64,000 bases of DNA from Enchytraeus crypticus. Its lineage: Eukaryota; Annelida; Clitellata; Enchytraeida; Enchytraeidae. The DNA lies in the NCBI GenBank assembly GCA_905160935.1, contig CAJHZI010000876.1, positions 68,501 to 132,500 on the forward strand, read 5' to 3'. A program made the translations under genes and the position numbers. Under the pieces are notes generated by a model, which saw nothing but the letters and a program-made list of their open reading frames with translations, was not told the origin of the DNA and made no database searches. Of the stretch, positions 12,501-22,934 are shown one piece after another (position 1 is the stretch's first letter; each line of letters opens with the position of its first letter).

Positions 12501-12740
12501 GACAGAGACCATGTATGCTTGCGAGGCGGCATTCAAGCGTGAAGTTATAAACAGCACCGTGAATATCGAGTCTATTTATAGCCTTGGGAAATCCTGTAAA
12601 CAGATTCACACCTGTAGCGGATGAATTACTGAAGCTCAATCCTTCTGTTGGCAGAATGACGAGGCCTGGGGTTGGCTAATAAATAATAAAAATCGCGAAA
12701 AGGCAATGTTAAGGGCGCGAAAGGTAAACAAACGCAGCCA
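9500..12740 (-). mobile_element. RLE-type (R2-superclade-like) non-LTR retrotransposon, nearly full coding length
   Basis: Coding pieces 12532-11861, 11994-11188, 11191-10754 and 10730-9600 follow one another with about three frameshifts, so a single ORF of about 970 residues has been broken. In order: an N-terminal zinc-finger-like motif (CSVC..H..H..C); reverse transcriptase with ALKKKTGGLRPIAVGYSWRR, KLDFCNAFNSLKR, EGVQQGDPLGPLLFSL and GYLDDITMGG (YLDD instead of the usual YADD); then a CxC..HxLSC knuckle (CICG..GIHGLSC) and a PD-(D/E)XK-like endonuclease region (GKRPDG..WAEGKCVSWDVTVTD). That C-terminal arrangement is shared by R2, R4, NeSL, Hero and Utopia type elements and contrasts with the N-terminal APE endonuclease of the CR1 and RTE elements in this window. 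Clade not resolved. Three visible frame breaks suggest a fairly young but dead copy. Confidence 0.8.
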
Positions 12741-12779
12741 GCACGGACCTCCCAGAGCAGAGAATGATTTTATTGATTA

Positions 12780-13200
12780 TTATTTTTTATTTTAATTTAT
12801 TTTACTTTATACCCCCATTTCCACGAAATACTTCAATATTGCATATATCTCCAGGGGCACATCCAGATTGTTTCTGACAGGGGGCGACATAATGTTTCGG
12901 AGAGTGTCATTTCTTCTTATAGGTACAGTGTTATTATTTACTCACTCCCTCTTTCTACTCCCTCGCCCCCTTACCGCCTCTGAATTCTCGCCAGTGTATA
13001 TCTGATAGGCAAATAGGCGTTTACAAGTTTAGGTCAGGTTCAAGCGTTGCCTCTTAATACAGCCCATTGCTCTGTTTAACAATAGTATTTTTATATAGCG
13101 TTGTTCATGTCTAAACGAAAGCGGTAGAACAGTTACGGTATAATTATAGGAACAGAAATAAAATAAATACAATTTATTTTAACTCGTAAATCCTAACGTT
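12780..13200. other. Unassigned A/T-rich sequence
   Basis: No gene. CACATCCAGATTGTTTCTGACAG at 12850 suggests another small mobile remnant. Confidence 0.35.
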
Positions 13201-13202
13201 CT

Positions 13203-13325
13203 GGCTTAAAGCCGTGTTTAGCGCCCGTTTCTGTGCTACACTGGATTCTGTCGGTGAAGTTTCGGCTGAGATTTGAACCGATGGTTTTTCAGTTATCATC
13301 CAAGTGTACTACCATTTTGATTTAC
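13203..13325 (-). mobile_element. SINE family B, decayed
   Basis: GAGATTTGAACCGATGG (reverse B box) and GTGTACTACCATTTTG correspond to the 6000-6118 copy. Confidence 0.58.
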
Positions 13326-13914
13326 CAAACTGTGGGCCTCTAAATTAGTTCTAGCAGTAGGCCTAGAGACATTTTTCTAAATTATGAATTAACCTCAAAT
13401 ATATATAAGATTTCAATTTGTCTTATTGCAAGTTTGAGAAGACAAAATAATTAATTTATCGTTATTAGTTAATAAATTAATTAATTACACTTCCGTTATA
13501 AAAATAATTATTATGGGAGGATGTCTACGAAAGTGCAAGAAACCCAGAGAAAATGATGAGAAGAGACGAAGGAAAGAGAGAGAGAGAGAAAAGGAAGATT
13601 GCGGTAGGTCCAATTGTTGTCTATCGATCATTCACAATTTTAAAAATATCTCCACATTTCAATTAACCACGGGATCAATAATTTGATCTATATATCAATC
13701 AATCTTTTAAGTAATCAATCGTTCATCAATCAATTAAAATATATCAAATGAAAATTGGACATGAAAGTTACAAATCCTGAATTGATTGGCGAATTCTTTC
13801 TCTATCTTACTCTGTCTCGTTCTCAATTTCTCTCTCTCTCTCTCTCTCTTTCTTTCAGTGTACTGCATAATATCTGTACATATTTACATTTACACATATG
13901 TCTACATGTATTTA

Positions 13915-14022
13915 CATGATTGTATAATATATATATATTGGCCTATATATGTGTGCGTGTATGTGTGTTCGTATGTGTGTGTAGGCCTACATGTTCCTGC
14001 ATACCTGTATAATTTATGTATG

Positions 14023-14067
<45 letters not shown>

Positions 14068-14092
14068 TTATACACATATATATATATATACA

Positions 14093-14128
<36 letters not shown>

Positions 14129-14247
14129 GTATGTGTATATATATATATATGTATATACTGTATATATACATGTATATATAAATGTCTCTCTCTCTCTTTC
14201 TCTCTCTCTATCTATCTCTATATCTATCTATCTATCTATCTATCTAA

Positions 14248-14290
<43 letters not shown>

Positions 14291-14319
14291 ACTATCTATC
14301 TATCTATCTATATATATAT

Positions 14320-14373
<54 letters not shown>

Positions 14374-14375
14374 AG
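13915..14375 (+). repeat. TA and TCTA microsatellites replacing upstream RBCK1 copy 2 sequence
   Basis: (TA)n 13930-14180, (CT)n and (TCTA)n 14185-14315, (TA)n to 14371. Open frames here are only Tyr/Ile repeats. Confidence 0.9.
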
Positions 14376-14415
14376 AAAACTTTCTCTGCGTCTTTATTTG
14401 TTCAATATATTCCCA

Positions 14416-15456
14416 TGCTCCTGTAGAAGGGAAACAGATTGGGAATCTAAGCCAGCGAATCCCGGATGTTAGAAGTGGTCAACTAGATGGTGCTACATTG
14501 GAACGGTTTAGGGCCAACTACTATATTCAGGAGTTGAACCTGGTGCCCAATGATGAGCCGTTTGACTGCCCGATATGTTACTTGACCATTGATCAAGATT
14601 CGGGGGTTCAACTTCACGAATGTCTGCATTGTATTTGCAGGTAAAATCTATAATTACTAATTAATTATAATTTGTAGTCTCAATAGCGTAGGGGTAACGT
14701 CATGAACTTTTAAGTGACAGATTCTGAGGTGAATTGAACCCTCGCGGATTCAAATCCCAGCCCCGTTGATCTGAGAGTAACATCTCGGACATTCACTGGA
14801 CTGGTTATACGGAAAATGGACTAAATTGTCTAACTGTTTAAACATGTTGTATTAAAAGTGATAGATATCTATCGCGTTTAAAAATAAAACTTATTTTAAA
14901 AATACACATTTACAGTATATTTTAGTAGCCTTTGACAACCGTAAATATTTAAAAAACATTAATTGGCATAGCAATGCAGAATACAAAAAGTTTTTAAAGA
15001 AGCCTTAAAATTGTTACAGTTTACCATCGTAATTTAATCATCTCTCTCACTCTCTCTTAGTGCACTGCCTACTGGCAGGTCCATGGTATGTAAAACCTCC
15101 ACTATTCTCTATCTTCTGCTTTCCTCTTAATGTCCACATTTAGTCACATTAAGTTTTCTTTACTCAAGGAAAGAAAAGGAAGATTATTGACAGATACAAA
15201 ACTTCTAAATTATTGTAGCAAATACAGTATTACTGTTGTATTGTAAAATTAATCAATTTAGAATTAAAGCAGTAGAAAAATAAAGCAAACATTTAATATT
15301 GAAGAGCATATAAGAAAGATATGTTCCAACTCCTCGTCAAAATTATAATAGGCCTAGAGTGTAATTAAATCTTTCGGGCTTTCGAGGAAATTAACTTCTT
15401 AAATTGACTTCTGCACAAGTTTATACAGTAGGCCTATACATGTATAGAATTTATGT

Positions 15457-15508
<52 letters not shown>

Positions 15509-15577
15509 TACGTCCCTGACATCATCCTTGTATGAGGAAACGGACGTTAAATCTTTATATATATATATATATACATA

Positions 15578-15624
<47 letters not shown>

Positions 15625-16281
15625 TATATATAGTATTTAATCACATCGGCCTTTGCTTTCCTATGAGCAGTTCCATAAGCAGTTGAAGACCTATCTTTTC
15701 CATCTCTCTTTTCCATCCAGTGTCCATGAGCAGCGATCTGTGCCTAAACCTCCTTTTCTTTAATTCCCTGTACTTTGGACTGATTATCTGGATTTTGGAA
15801 TTTGCACCGTTTGGACCATCTTTTTGCTCGCCGGCTTGATTTTGTCTCAATAGTGCTCGATGTTGTCATTGAAGACGGTAGCACTCTAATTATTATTATT
15901 ATTATTAATTTTATTTTTATTTTTATTCGTTAGAATTGCCCAATATAAATAATTGTAATTCCCAGCTATTTTGAAATTCTGTTGTAACTTAATTAATACA
16001 CTAAAATAAGCGATAACTTTTTGGTTGCTTATTTGAATAGATGATTGATAGGTTTGATTACCTGATTGGTTGATTAATTGTTTTATAAATTGATTGATTG
16101 ATTGATTTATTGCGTTGTATATAATTACATGTTGTGTGCGTAGAGACTGTTTGAAGCAGCATATAATCATGAGCGACAATGCAGAAATCAAATGTCCCTG
16201 GATAGGCGACGATCATAACTGTGATTCTCTTCTACTGGAGCGAGAGGTCAAAGAAGTGAGTAACTTCCTCTTCTTTTATTC

Positions 16282-16325
<44 letters not shown>

Positions 16326-19300
16326 GAGAGAGGGAGATCAAAGAAGTGAATAACCTCCTCTTCTTTTATTTTAGAGCGAGAGATCACGTAGTAAAGAAGC
16401 TTAACTAACTGAACTAAACATGTTTATGAAGTCGTTGAGACTTGCAACTTGTAATAATATAGTTCAAAAGTTAGCCTCATCAAACATAAAATTGTGAAAG
16501 GGAGGTGGGAATACAAAATTTCACACCTTGATGTGTCAATCCAACTTAAAACGAGACATACTTACCAATACACACACACCACTACCATTACATACCTTCC
16601 TAGTCTAATCAACCTAATAGCATACAGTAGCCTACTTAGCAAAACATATACGGCTCATTCGCCTCCATTTCTTTAATTTAGATAATCTGTGGACTAGATT
16701 TATAGATTTTAGAATTTTGCACCGTTTTAGACCTTCTTTTTACTTACCGGTTTGGATTTGTCTCAATGGTGCTCGATATTGTCTCGATGTTGAGCCGGAG
16801 GTAAACAATATCAGCTGATAGTTACTTAAAGGTATAAAACAATGAACCTTTTGAACGTTTTTAGAGCTTCTGAACGATGATGAAATATTTTATGAGCACA
16901 TCTATCGTCATATCTATCACTTGTATCGTCATATCTATCACTTGTATCGTCATATCTATCACTTGTATCGTCATATCTATCACTTGTATCGTCATATCTA
17001 TCACTTGTATCGTCATAACAAAGTATTATTTGAAACGTTTTCATATTAATTAGTTAAATAATTTTTATATTACAGAACGCACATAAATATTATTTCAAAT
17101 TTTTAAAGGATATTCCTCGTTTTCTAGTGTCCGGAATACCCTAATTTGTACACCCAAATGCGCAACAATACATCATCCTAAAACCGTTTTGAGGCCGAAT
17201 ATTCTGAAATAAAACTGAAATTGCATAAATTTCTATAATTACACATATGCTAAAGGGGTTTTGTTTACCCTCACGATTAAAAGCTGGAAATCAAATCGCT
17301 CTTGTTACAAAACTTGTATCACTGAAACAACAGTCATACCATATCTACTTTATTTTAAAGATCTCTGTCTCTGGCTCTGCTGCAAGTTACACAGATTCGT
17401 TTGGGAATAATAGTGTTTAAATTGACGTTTGCGCAATTAGTATATCACGGTTGTTGTTGATAATACTCATCTACTATCTACATTGTCATGGACGACTGTA
17501 GCACGCTAGTTGTTACTGTTGTTGTTGTTACTACTCAGCTACTATCTTTGTTGTCATTGACGACTGTAGCACTCTAGTTGTTGTTGTTGTTGCTCAGTTA
17601 ATATCGCCGGCAGAGTACGAGGCCTACCAGGCTCGCTGCGTTCAGCAGGCCGCTGCCGGGGTTCTCGGCAAGGTGCGCTGCCCCAACGAGGGTTGCCCCT
17701 GGTGGGCAGAGAGAAACCCCGATGAGACGCTGCCCCAATTTATCGAGTGCCTTGATTGTGGGAGCATAATCTGCGTACAGTGCGAGGCGATACATGAGAA
17801 TCTTTCCTGCGAGGAGCATCAGGCTATGCTACGTGGAGCCCGGGACCTAAATGAAGCCGAGAAAGCTATCCAGGTAGATCTTTGATAGTCGAATGAACGA
17901 GTGAGTCAAATAATTAATGAATAATCAATGAAAAATCATTGAGCCGAATGATCGAACGACCCTTAGTACAATCATTCAGTTATGATTCATTGATTGATTC
18001 GTTGATTTATTAATTGATTGATTGATTCATTCATTTAATCATTCAGGCATTCATTAATTAATTTTGCTCAATAATAGAATGTATGAAGTGTGTATTTCGA
18101 TCCAATTAGGCTAACTGTAACTCTAACTGTTTAAATGGTGGTGGTTTATTTTTGATCCTACTGTTTATGCTGTTTGATTTGTTTACTGTCAAATGTTGAC
18201 GAATAACGTGATGGATATTAATTAATTCGTTCGATCATTGATTGATTAATTGACTAATTCATTCATGAATTCATTCATTCATTGATTAATTCATTCATTA
18301 ATCCATTCATTTAGTCGTTCATTCAAACATAGAGTCATTCGTAGACTAAATAATTCATTCATTCATTCACTCATTCGTTCATTCATTACAATCGGTCATT
18401 CTTTAATTAATTAATGCATTCATTCATTCATTCAGTCGTTCATTCATTCATGCAGCCATTCATACATTAGATAATTCCTTCAATAAATCAATCATTCATT
18501 CAATCATTCATTCAATCATTCATTCAATCAATCATTCATTCAATCAATCAATCACTCATCCATTCACTCATTCAATCATTCATTCATTCAATGACATACA
18601 ATACAAACAGGAAGATATTGACAGAGGAGAGCTAATGAGATGCCCAGGATGTAGACAACTCCTGCAGAAGATAGACGGGTGTGATTGGGTCCAGTGCTTG
18701 GCCTGTAAGCTTGAGATTTGCTGGATAACAAAACAGAGGCGTTGGGGTCTTAACGTATGTCTGAAGATTTCTCATAAATTTAGGACTCTCTATTTCTCTC
18801 TCTCTCTCTCTCTCAGTGAACGGCCTACTGGCAGGTCCATGGTTTATAAAAAAGGCTGGTAAAGCTAATGTTAACGTCAGTTTCCTCACTCGAAAGCGAT
18901 GTCAGTGACGGGAGAGCCCAGCCTGACTTCGCCACTGGCTCCAGCCATAATGCCTCCACTCATCTCTATCTTTCGTTTTCCTCTTCATGTCCACATACGA
19001 GTGGATCTTTAAATCATCTATAACATTTCTTTTGATATACCATTATTTGGGGGGATTCTACTTATGATGAGGTTATTAATCTCACTCTCTCTCAGAGCAC
19101 TACCTACTGGCAGGTCCTAGGTATATAAAGCCTCCACTCTTCTCTCTGCCGATTTCCTCTTCGTATCCACGTATGAGTTGTCTTTAAATCATCTAACACA
19201 CCTAATCTCGGCCTTCCTTTGCCTCTATTTCCTTCCATTCTGCCTTCTATGACCTCTGTTAAAAGACTTTCCGAGTGGATCTTTACATGATCTATGTATA

Positions 19301-19427
19301 GCTTTGTGCCGTTGATTGATTGATTGATTGATTTCAGGGAAGGGGAGACACCTCGGCTGGGTGTAGATGCAGGGCGCCTTCAAACGATGGTAAGAAGTGT
19401 CACCCGGACTGCAGGAACTGTCACTGA
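14416..19427 (+). CDS. RBCK1-like: RBCK1/HOIL-1-like RBR E3 ubiquitin ligase, copy 2 (tandem paralogue, 5' end uncertain)
   Basis: Exons: about 14416/14435-14640, 16144-16255, 17598-17873, 18611-18754, 19338-19427 (stop TGA). Exons 2-5 are 112, 276, 144 and 90 nt, identical to copy 1, with the same phases. All RING1, IBR and RING2 cysteines are kept, including the catalytic one in [10 protein letters not shown] and the terminal CHPDCRNCH. Most differences are silent or conservative, which argues that both copies are or were functional. Similarity to copy 1 begins near 14406; further left the copy 1 exon sequence is replaced by a TA/TCTA microsatellite. A likely acceptor is the TGTAG ending at 14434. 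Whether copy 2 has its own promoter and N-terminal exons cannot be seen; it could be a truncated product, or be joined to upstream exons by splicing. The long open frame upstream of 14400 is microsatellite and should not be read as protein. Confidence 0.78.
14675..14885 (+). mobile_element. tRNA-derived SINE, family C (only in RBCK1 copy 2)
   Basis: AATAGCGTAGGGGTAACGTC, GATTCAAATCCCAG (B box), GATCTGAGAGTAACATCTCG and the end GTATTAAAAGTGATAGATAT. The paralogous intron of copy 1 lacks it, so it inserted after the duplication. Confidence 0.8.
15048..15155 (-). mobile_element. RTE-like LINE 3' end (shared by both RBCK1 copies)
   Basis: CTCTCTTAGTGCACTGCC, TGGCAGGTCCATGGTATG and the following stretch are the reverse complement of the RTE-like 3' end. 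The equivalent, more decayed piece is at 560-631 in copy 1, so this insertion predates the duplication. Confidence 0.75.
15450..15628 (+). repeat. TA microsatellite with a family G tail
   Basis: (TA)n on both sides of a family G 3' end at 15508-15560, in intron 1 of RBCK1 copy 2; the arrangement parallels 1640-1960 of copy 1. Confidence 0.82.
15640..15905 (+). mobile_element. Second L2/CR1-like LINE, 3' end (family I)
   Basis: A C-terminal ORF2 remnant ([17 protein letters not shown]) is followed by a 3' UTR containing TTTTGTCTCAATAGTGCTCG and GTAGCACTCTAATTATTATT. Other 3' ends of this family lie at 2835-2975, 16670-16795, 21322-21372 and 31690-31820 (+) and 19540-19585, 30415-30545 (-). 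Confidence 0.65.
16240..16400 (+). repeat. Echoes of RBCK1 copy 2 exon 2 donor
   Basis: CAAAGAAGTGAGTAACTTCC (true) and ATCAAAGAAGTGAATAACCT at about 16337, both followed by CTCTTCTTTTATT; a third partial GAGCGAGAGATCA lies at 16374. Separated by (AG)n. Confidence 0.82.
16670..16797 (+). mobile_element. Family I LINE 3' end in RBCK1 copy 2
   Basis: GGACTAGATTTATAGATTTT and TTTGTCTCAATGGTGCTCG; orthologous in position to 2835-2975 of copy 1. Its tail is lost. Confidence 0.62.
16904..17020 (+). repeat. 21-bp tandem repeat, about 5-6 copies
   Basis: TCGTCATATCTATCACTTGTA repeated almost perfectly; open on the minus strand as YDDTSDR but in an intron of RBCK1 copy 2. Confidence 0.88.
17905..18605 (+). 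repeat. ATTC/TGAT degenerate microsatellite
   Basis: About 700 bp of ATTCATTC and TGATTGAT variants filling RBCK1 copy 2 intron 3. Copy 1 has the similar 3960-4466 and 4615-4870. The motif matches the LINE tail repeat ATTG. Confidence 0.85.
18795..19015 (-). mobile_element. RTE-like LINE 3' end split by a SINE
   Basis: CTCTCTCAGTGAACGGCC and GGCAGGTCCATGGT end at about 18843; the same element resumes at 18947 with ATAATGCCTCCACTCATCTC. Between them lies a SINE-A copy (18855-18946). A second RTE-like end follows at 19078-19300. Confidence 0.8.
18855..18946 (-). mobile_element. SINE family A with internal deletion, nested in an RTE-like LINE end
   Basis: Reverse copy: TTAACGTCAGTTTCCTCACT to GCCACTGGCTCCAGCC, missing the middle with the B box. 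Confidence 0.8.
19078..19300 (-). mobile_element. RTE-like LINE 3' fragment
   Basis: CTCTCAGAGCACTACCTACT then GGCAGGTCCTAGGTATATAA and coding-strand remnants (reverse of [21 protein letters not shown]). Lies in the last intron of RBCK1 copy 2. Confidence 0.72.
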
Positions 19428-19621
19428 TCTAAAGCGACCACTACGCAAGACTAAAAATTAGGCAAAATCAATTCCAACTTTCTCCGGCATTTTCGAGCCG
19501 CTGTACATTTATAAAGGCATCACCACCACCACAACAACAACAACAATTAGAGTGCTACTGTCGTCAAGACCAAATTCCGGAATATATTTCTCGAGAGGCT
19601 GCACAAACCACCATAGTCATC

Positions 19622-19653
<32 letters not shown>

Positions 19654-19869
19654 AACAGCGGCAGCAACAACAATAGCTGCAGCAGAAACAACAATTAAAG
19701 TGCAAATATTTTCATTTGTTTTAGACAATTTTGTAGCAATTTCTGGAGCCTAGGCACTCTTCAACCGAATGCCCTTTGTGGTGTTGGTTTGCATCTTAGT
19801 GCTTTGTCGCCATTTTGCGACACGTGCAGTCCACGGCTGGTCTATTCTTCAGCAGCTCGGACACAACAC

Positions 19870-20000
19870 GGGTAAAAGGATAATGTGAATTTTGCCTCAG
19901 AACTTCACCTCGGGTTTTGAGACTTGATTTCAAGGTCAGCATTTACTAACCTTCAATTTCACGGCAGAATATTCTTAAATCTCTCAACCTTTACAAGAAA
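19870..20000. mobile_element. tRNA-like repeat, family E (pair with 21085-21190)
   Basis: TCGGGTTTTGAGACTTGATT, CAGCATTTACTAAC and ACGGCAGAATATTCTTA recur at 21085-21190 as TCAGGATTTTGACACTTGAT, and ACGGCAGATTATTCTTA. About 110 bp; possibly a diverged SINE. Confidence 0.5.
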
Positions 20001-20044
20001 ATATAAATAGATGAATAACTTTTGTGGGAGTTACTTTTTACAAG

Positions 20045-20198
20045 GGCTGAAGCCATTGGCGATGGCGGTAAGGTATTCGATCGCGGATCAGTAGCCTATA
20101 TGTATGTGCGGGGTGCTAATCCTGGGCTCGCCCGAGACTAACATCGCTTTCAAGTGAGGAAACTGGCGTTCAAATTAGCATTGACATTAGCTTTTTTT
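20045..20198 (+). mobile_element. SINE family A
   Basis: GCTGAAGCCATTGGCGATGG to GTGAGGAAACTGGCGTTCA. More diverged, with a short insertion of about 10 bp before the B-box region. Confidence 0.78.
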
Positions 20199-20794
20199 AC
20201 AGAAAGTAATTAATTATAATGATCGCAAAGCAACTTTCTAATAAATTTGTACTTTTATATTTGCTCCTAATACTACATGTTATATTCACATTTTTATGAG
20301 ATCATTATTTTATCTTTTTTTAATTACTTTGATTTAAACTTGTAGAACGATTGTACACTAGGTAACTAGGTGGTCAACTTGATAGGGTGTCTTGCACCCG
20401 CTTTGTCGGCCAAGTATTTGTATGGATTCGTTTGCATGATCTGTATTTAATTATTATTTTTTATTATTCTTTACTACTATTAAGTTTACTGAAATTGATG
20501 GGCTTTGTACTTGTGTTGGGATGTGAATTGAAAATATATTTAATATGTGTAAAATTTTAATATATGTATTCCTCTTCTTCTTTATCTTGAAAAGTTATGT
20601 GGACTATTAATAAAAGGCTAAAATGGAGAATAAATTAAGGTTAAAATGAAATTATTTTCCACGTTGACGTAGGATTAAACTGATTATAGTTATATTTATT
20701 TAATTAATTAATTAATTAATAGTGTAACATCATAACAAGGCTGGTCCTGGTATATATGGATTTCTATTTAACTTTATGAAGTATCTCTCTCTTC

Positions 20795-21025
20795 AGTGCA
20801 CTGCCAAGTGGCAGTTTCCAGGCCTACATTCATACTCAAAGTCTGTTTTCTCGCTCCATAAGAGCACTCCTTAGATCAAAAAGTTAATCCCTTCACAAAG
20901 TCTATACCTAATCCATACCTTATGTAGCCTATAGCTTGGGAAAAGTAAGGCTTCTGAGGTGCTTTCCCGTTGCCTTCCAAAGTTAGATGGATTAACTACC
21001 ATTTAATCCATTTACGAAGTATATG
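20795..21025 (-). mobile_element. Family H repeat
   Basis: CAGTGCACTGCCAAGTGGCA, TCGCTCCATAAGAGCACTCC, CCTTATGTAGCCTATAGC and TCTGAGGTGCTTTCCCGTTG. Same family, in various lengths: 32295-32520 (+), 43500-43640 (+), 48250-48385 (+), 49100-49205 (+), 49755-49930 (+), 60848-60945 (-), 61340-61525 (+). Confidence 0.65.
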
Positions 21026-21480
21026 AAATATAATTTTCAAATCTTCTCACGAGAGAGAGCGAGGAGCAATACTAGAGTCATTGATAGCGCCTTCGCCTCA
21101 GGATTTTGACACTTGATTTCAAAACCGGTGTCGACGCGTATTGAGTAACATTTAGTTTGACGGCAGATTATTCTTATATCTGCGCTGATAAATTGTCATA
21201 TGGGCTAATAAAGGACCATGAATATTCGTGAAGCGAGGAAATACAGAGAAGGGAAGAAATCTAAACAATTTTAAGCGTTTGTAAACTATATATACAAGTA
21301 TAGGGCCTATTTAAAACTATCTCAATAGTGCTCGATGTTGTCATTGATGACTGTAGCACTCTAATTGTTGCTATTGCTATTATTACAATTAGTCGAATAA
21401 AACTACGAATAATTGCTACAAATAGCCGAACTTCAAGGCTTCCGCTAAGAGTAAAAACCCTTGTCAAATGGCCGAAACTT

Positions 21481-21897
21481 CTACTCGACTCTGGTGATAT
21501 CTCCGAGTGAATCCCTCATCCTGTTGTCTCTGAAGTACCTGTGCCCGTGAATGGGGTCGTCCACGCTGACATCTACTGGACCGGTAGAGGCGGGCCGGTA
21601 GGTGACGGGGCGATTACTATCGGTGTAGGAGGGGACTTGGTCTAGTAGGGTGTGAAGATTCTTCAGACCGTTGTAGAGGTTGTGAGCCTGGTTCCTGCAT
21701 GATATCTGTCGTTATCAATCAATCAATCAAATGTATTCTATATCGATCTATCGATCGGTTGTGAGCCTGGTTCCTGCATTTGATTGATATCTGTCGTTAT
21801 CAATCAATCAAATGTCATCGATATTGAGTTATCGATCGGTAAATTAATTTCTAAATTAATCAGTCAATATTCGCGCAATAAATCAATCATATATAGG

Positions 21898-21944
<47 letters not shown>

Positions 21945-22031
21945 CATACATACATGTATATATATACAGTATATATATATTATATATATATAAATATAAA
22001 TATAGGGGCCTATATATATATATATATATAC

Positions 22032-22073
<42 letters not shown>

Positions 22074-22118
22074 CCTATATATATATAAATATGGCCTATA
22101 CATACATACATACATACA

Positions 22119-22207
<89 letters not shown>

Positions 22208-22754
22208 CAATACATATACTAAATAAACACAAGAAAGCACGGACCACTAGGGGGTACTCATCCCGATGCAGCTGTTCTCTCAGATGGGGCGGCAGCTCTG
22301 ATGTGTCTATGGCCTTATCTCTCTGTCTCTCCTCCACATACACCCCCTCATCCAAAGCGGTTCCTATCACTCTTCCCATCCCAGAAAAATAGAAAATCGT
22401 CTTGAAAAAATCCTCCGGCAGAGGTTCGTAGGTAGAAGTTGACGCCGCGAATTCGGCCAAACTAGGGGTCTGAACCCTTGGGGGGAGGGAGGCCCCCTGG
22501 GTCGAATAGACCCCTTCTACCCTAGGTGATGTCACATTTCCTCCGGAGAATTGTTGGGAGGTAGCCTGGGAGGTTTCAACCCTGGCTGGGGTTGGGTTAG
22601 TTTCGATTCGGGGTTCGTGATTTGAGGAGTTAGGTCCCTGATTCGAAATGGGTTCGTAGTTTTGGGGTATGGGGGAGGGAGCGGTAGCCTCCCCGGCGTA
22701 GCTTAGGGCCAGGTCGTCAATCTCAACTGAAACTGTGCCCGTGTCTTCAGACAT
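21481..22754 (-). CDS. Unrecognised two-exon protein, 245 residues
   Basis: Exon 1 is 22754-22231 (ATG at 22754) and exon 2 is 21694-21481 (stop TAG). Joining donor CTT|GTGTTT to acceptor ATGCAG|GAACC keeps frame and gives 245 residues. The first about 110 residues are rich in P, S, T, Q and N and look disordered. The next part is compact and looks conserved: [20 protein letters not shown], then ERQRDKAID and [20 protein letters not shown], continuing in exon 2 as [20 protein letters not shown] and ending near [12 protein letters not shown]. No signal peptide or membrane helix is evident. I do not recognise the family. The donor is weak, so an additional small exon could exist. The intron is nearly all TA/CATA microsatellite and contains a second copy of the exon 2 acceptor edge. 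The gene converges with RBCK1 copy 2. Confidence 0.6.
21690..21812 (-). repeat. Duplicated acceptor of the unrecognised gene's exon 2
   Basis: GGTTGTGAGCCTGGTTCCTG at 21679 recurs at 21759, each followed by ATATCTGTCGTTATCAATCA. Confidence 0.88.
21895..22205 (+). repeat. TA/CATA microsatellite
   Basis: Fills the intron of the unrecognised minus-strand gene. Confidence 0.92.
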
Positions 22755-22934
22755 CACTGTACTGAGGCGATATTTAATTAATTTAATTTATTTTACTTTA
22801 AAATTCTATAATTTTCCTTTAATTCAAATCAATTGGTTCATTTCTGGAATTACAAAAGTCAATAATAATAATACTATAATAATAAAGGTTTAACGTCCGT
22901 TTCCTCATACAAGGATGATGTCAGGGACGTCAAT

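Noticed and set aside
13786-14400. Tyr/Ile-rich open frames
   Set aside because: Pure TA and TCTA microsatellite; no codon signal, and the copy 1 alignment shows coding similarity begins only near 14406.
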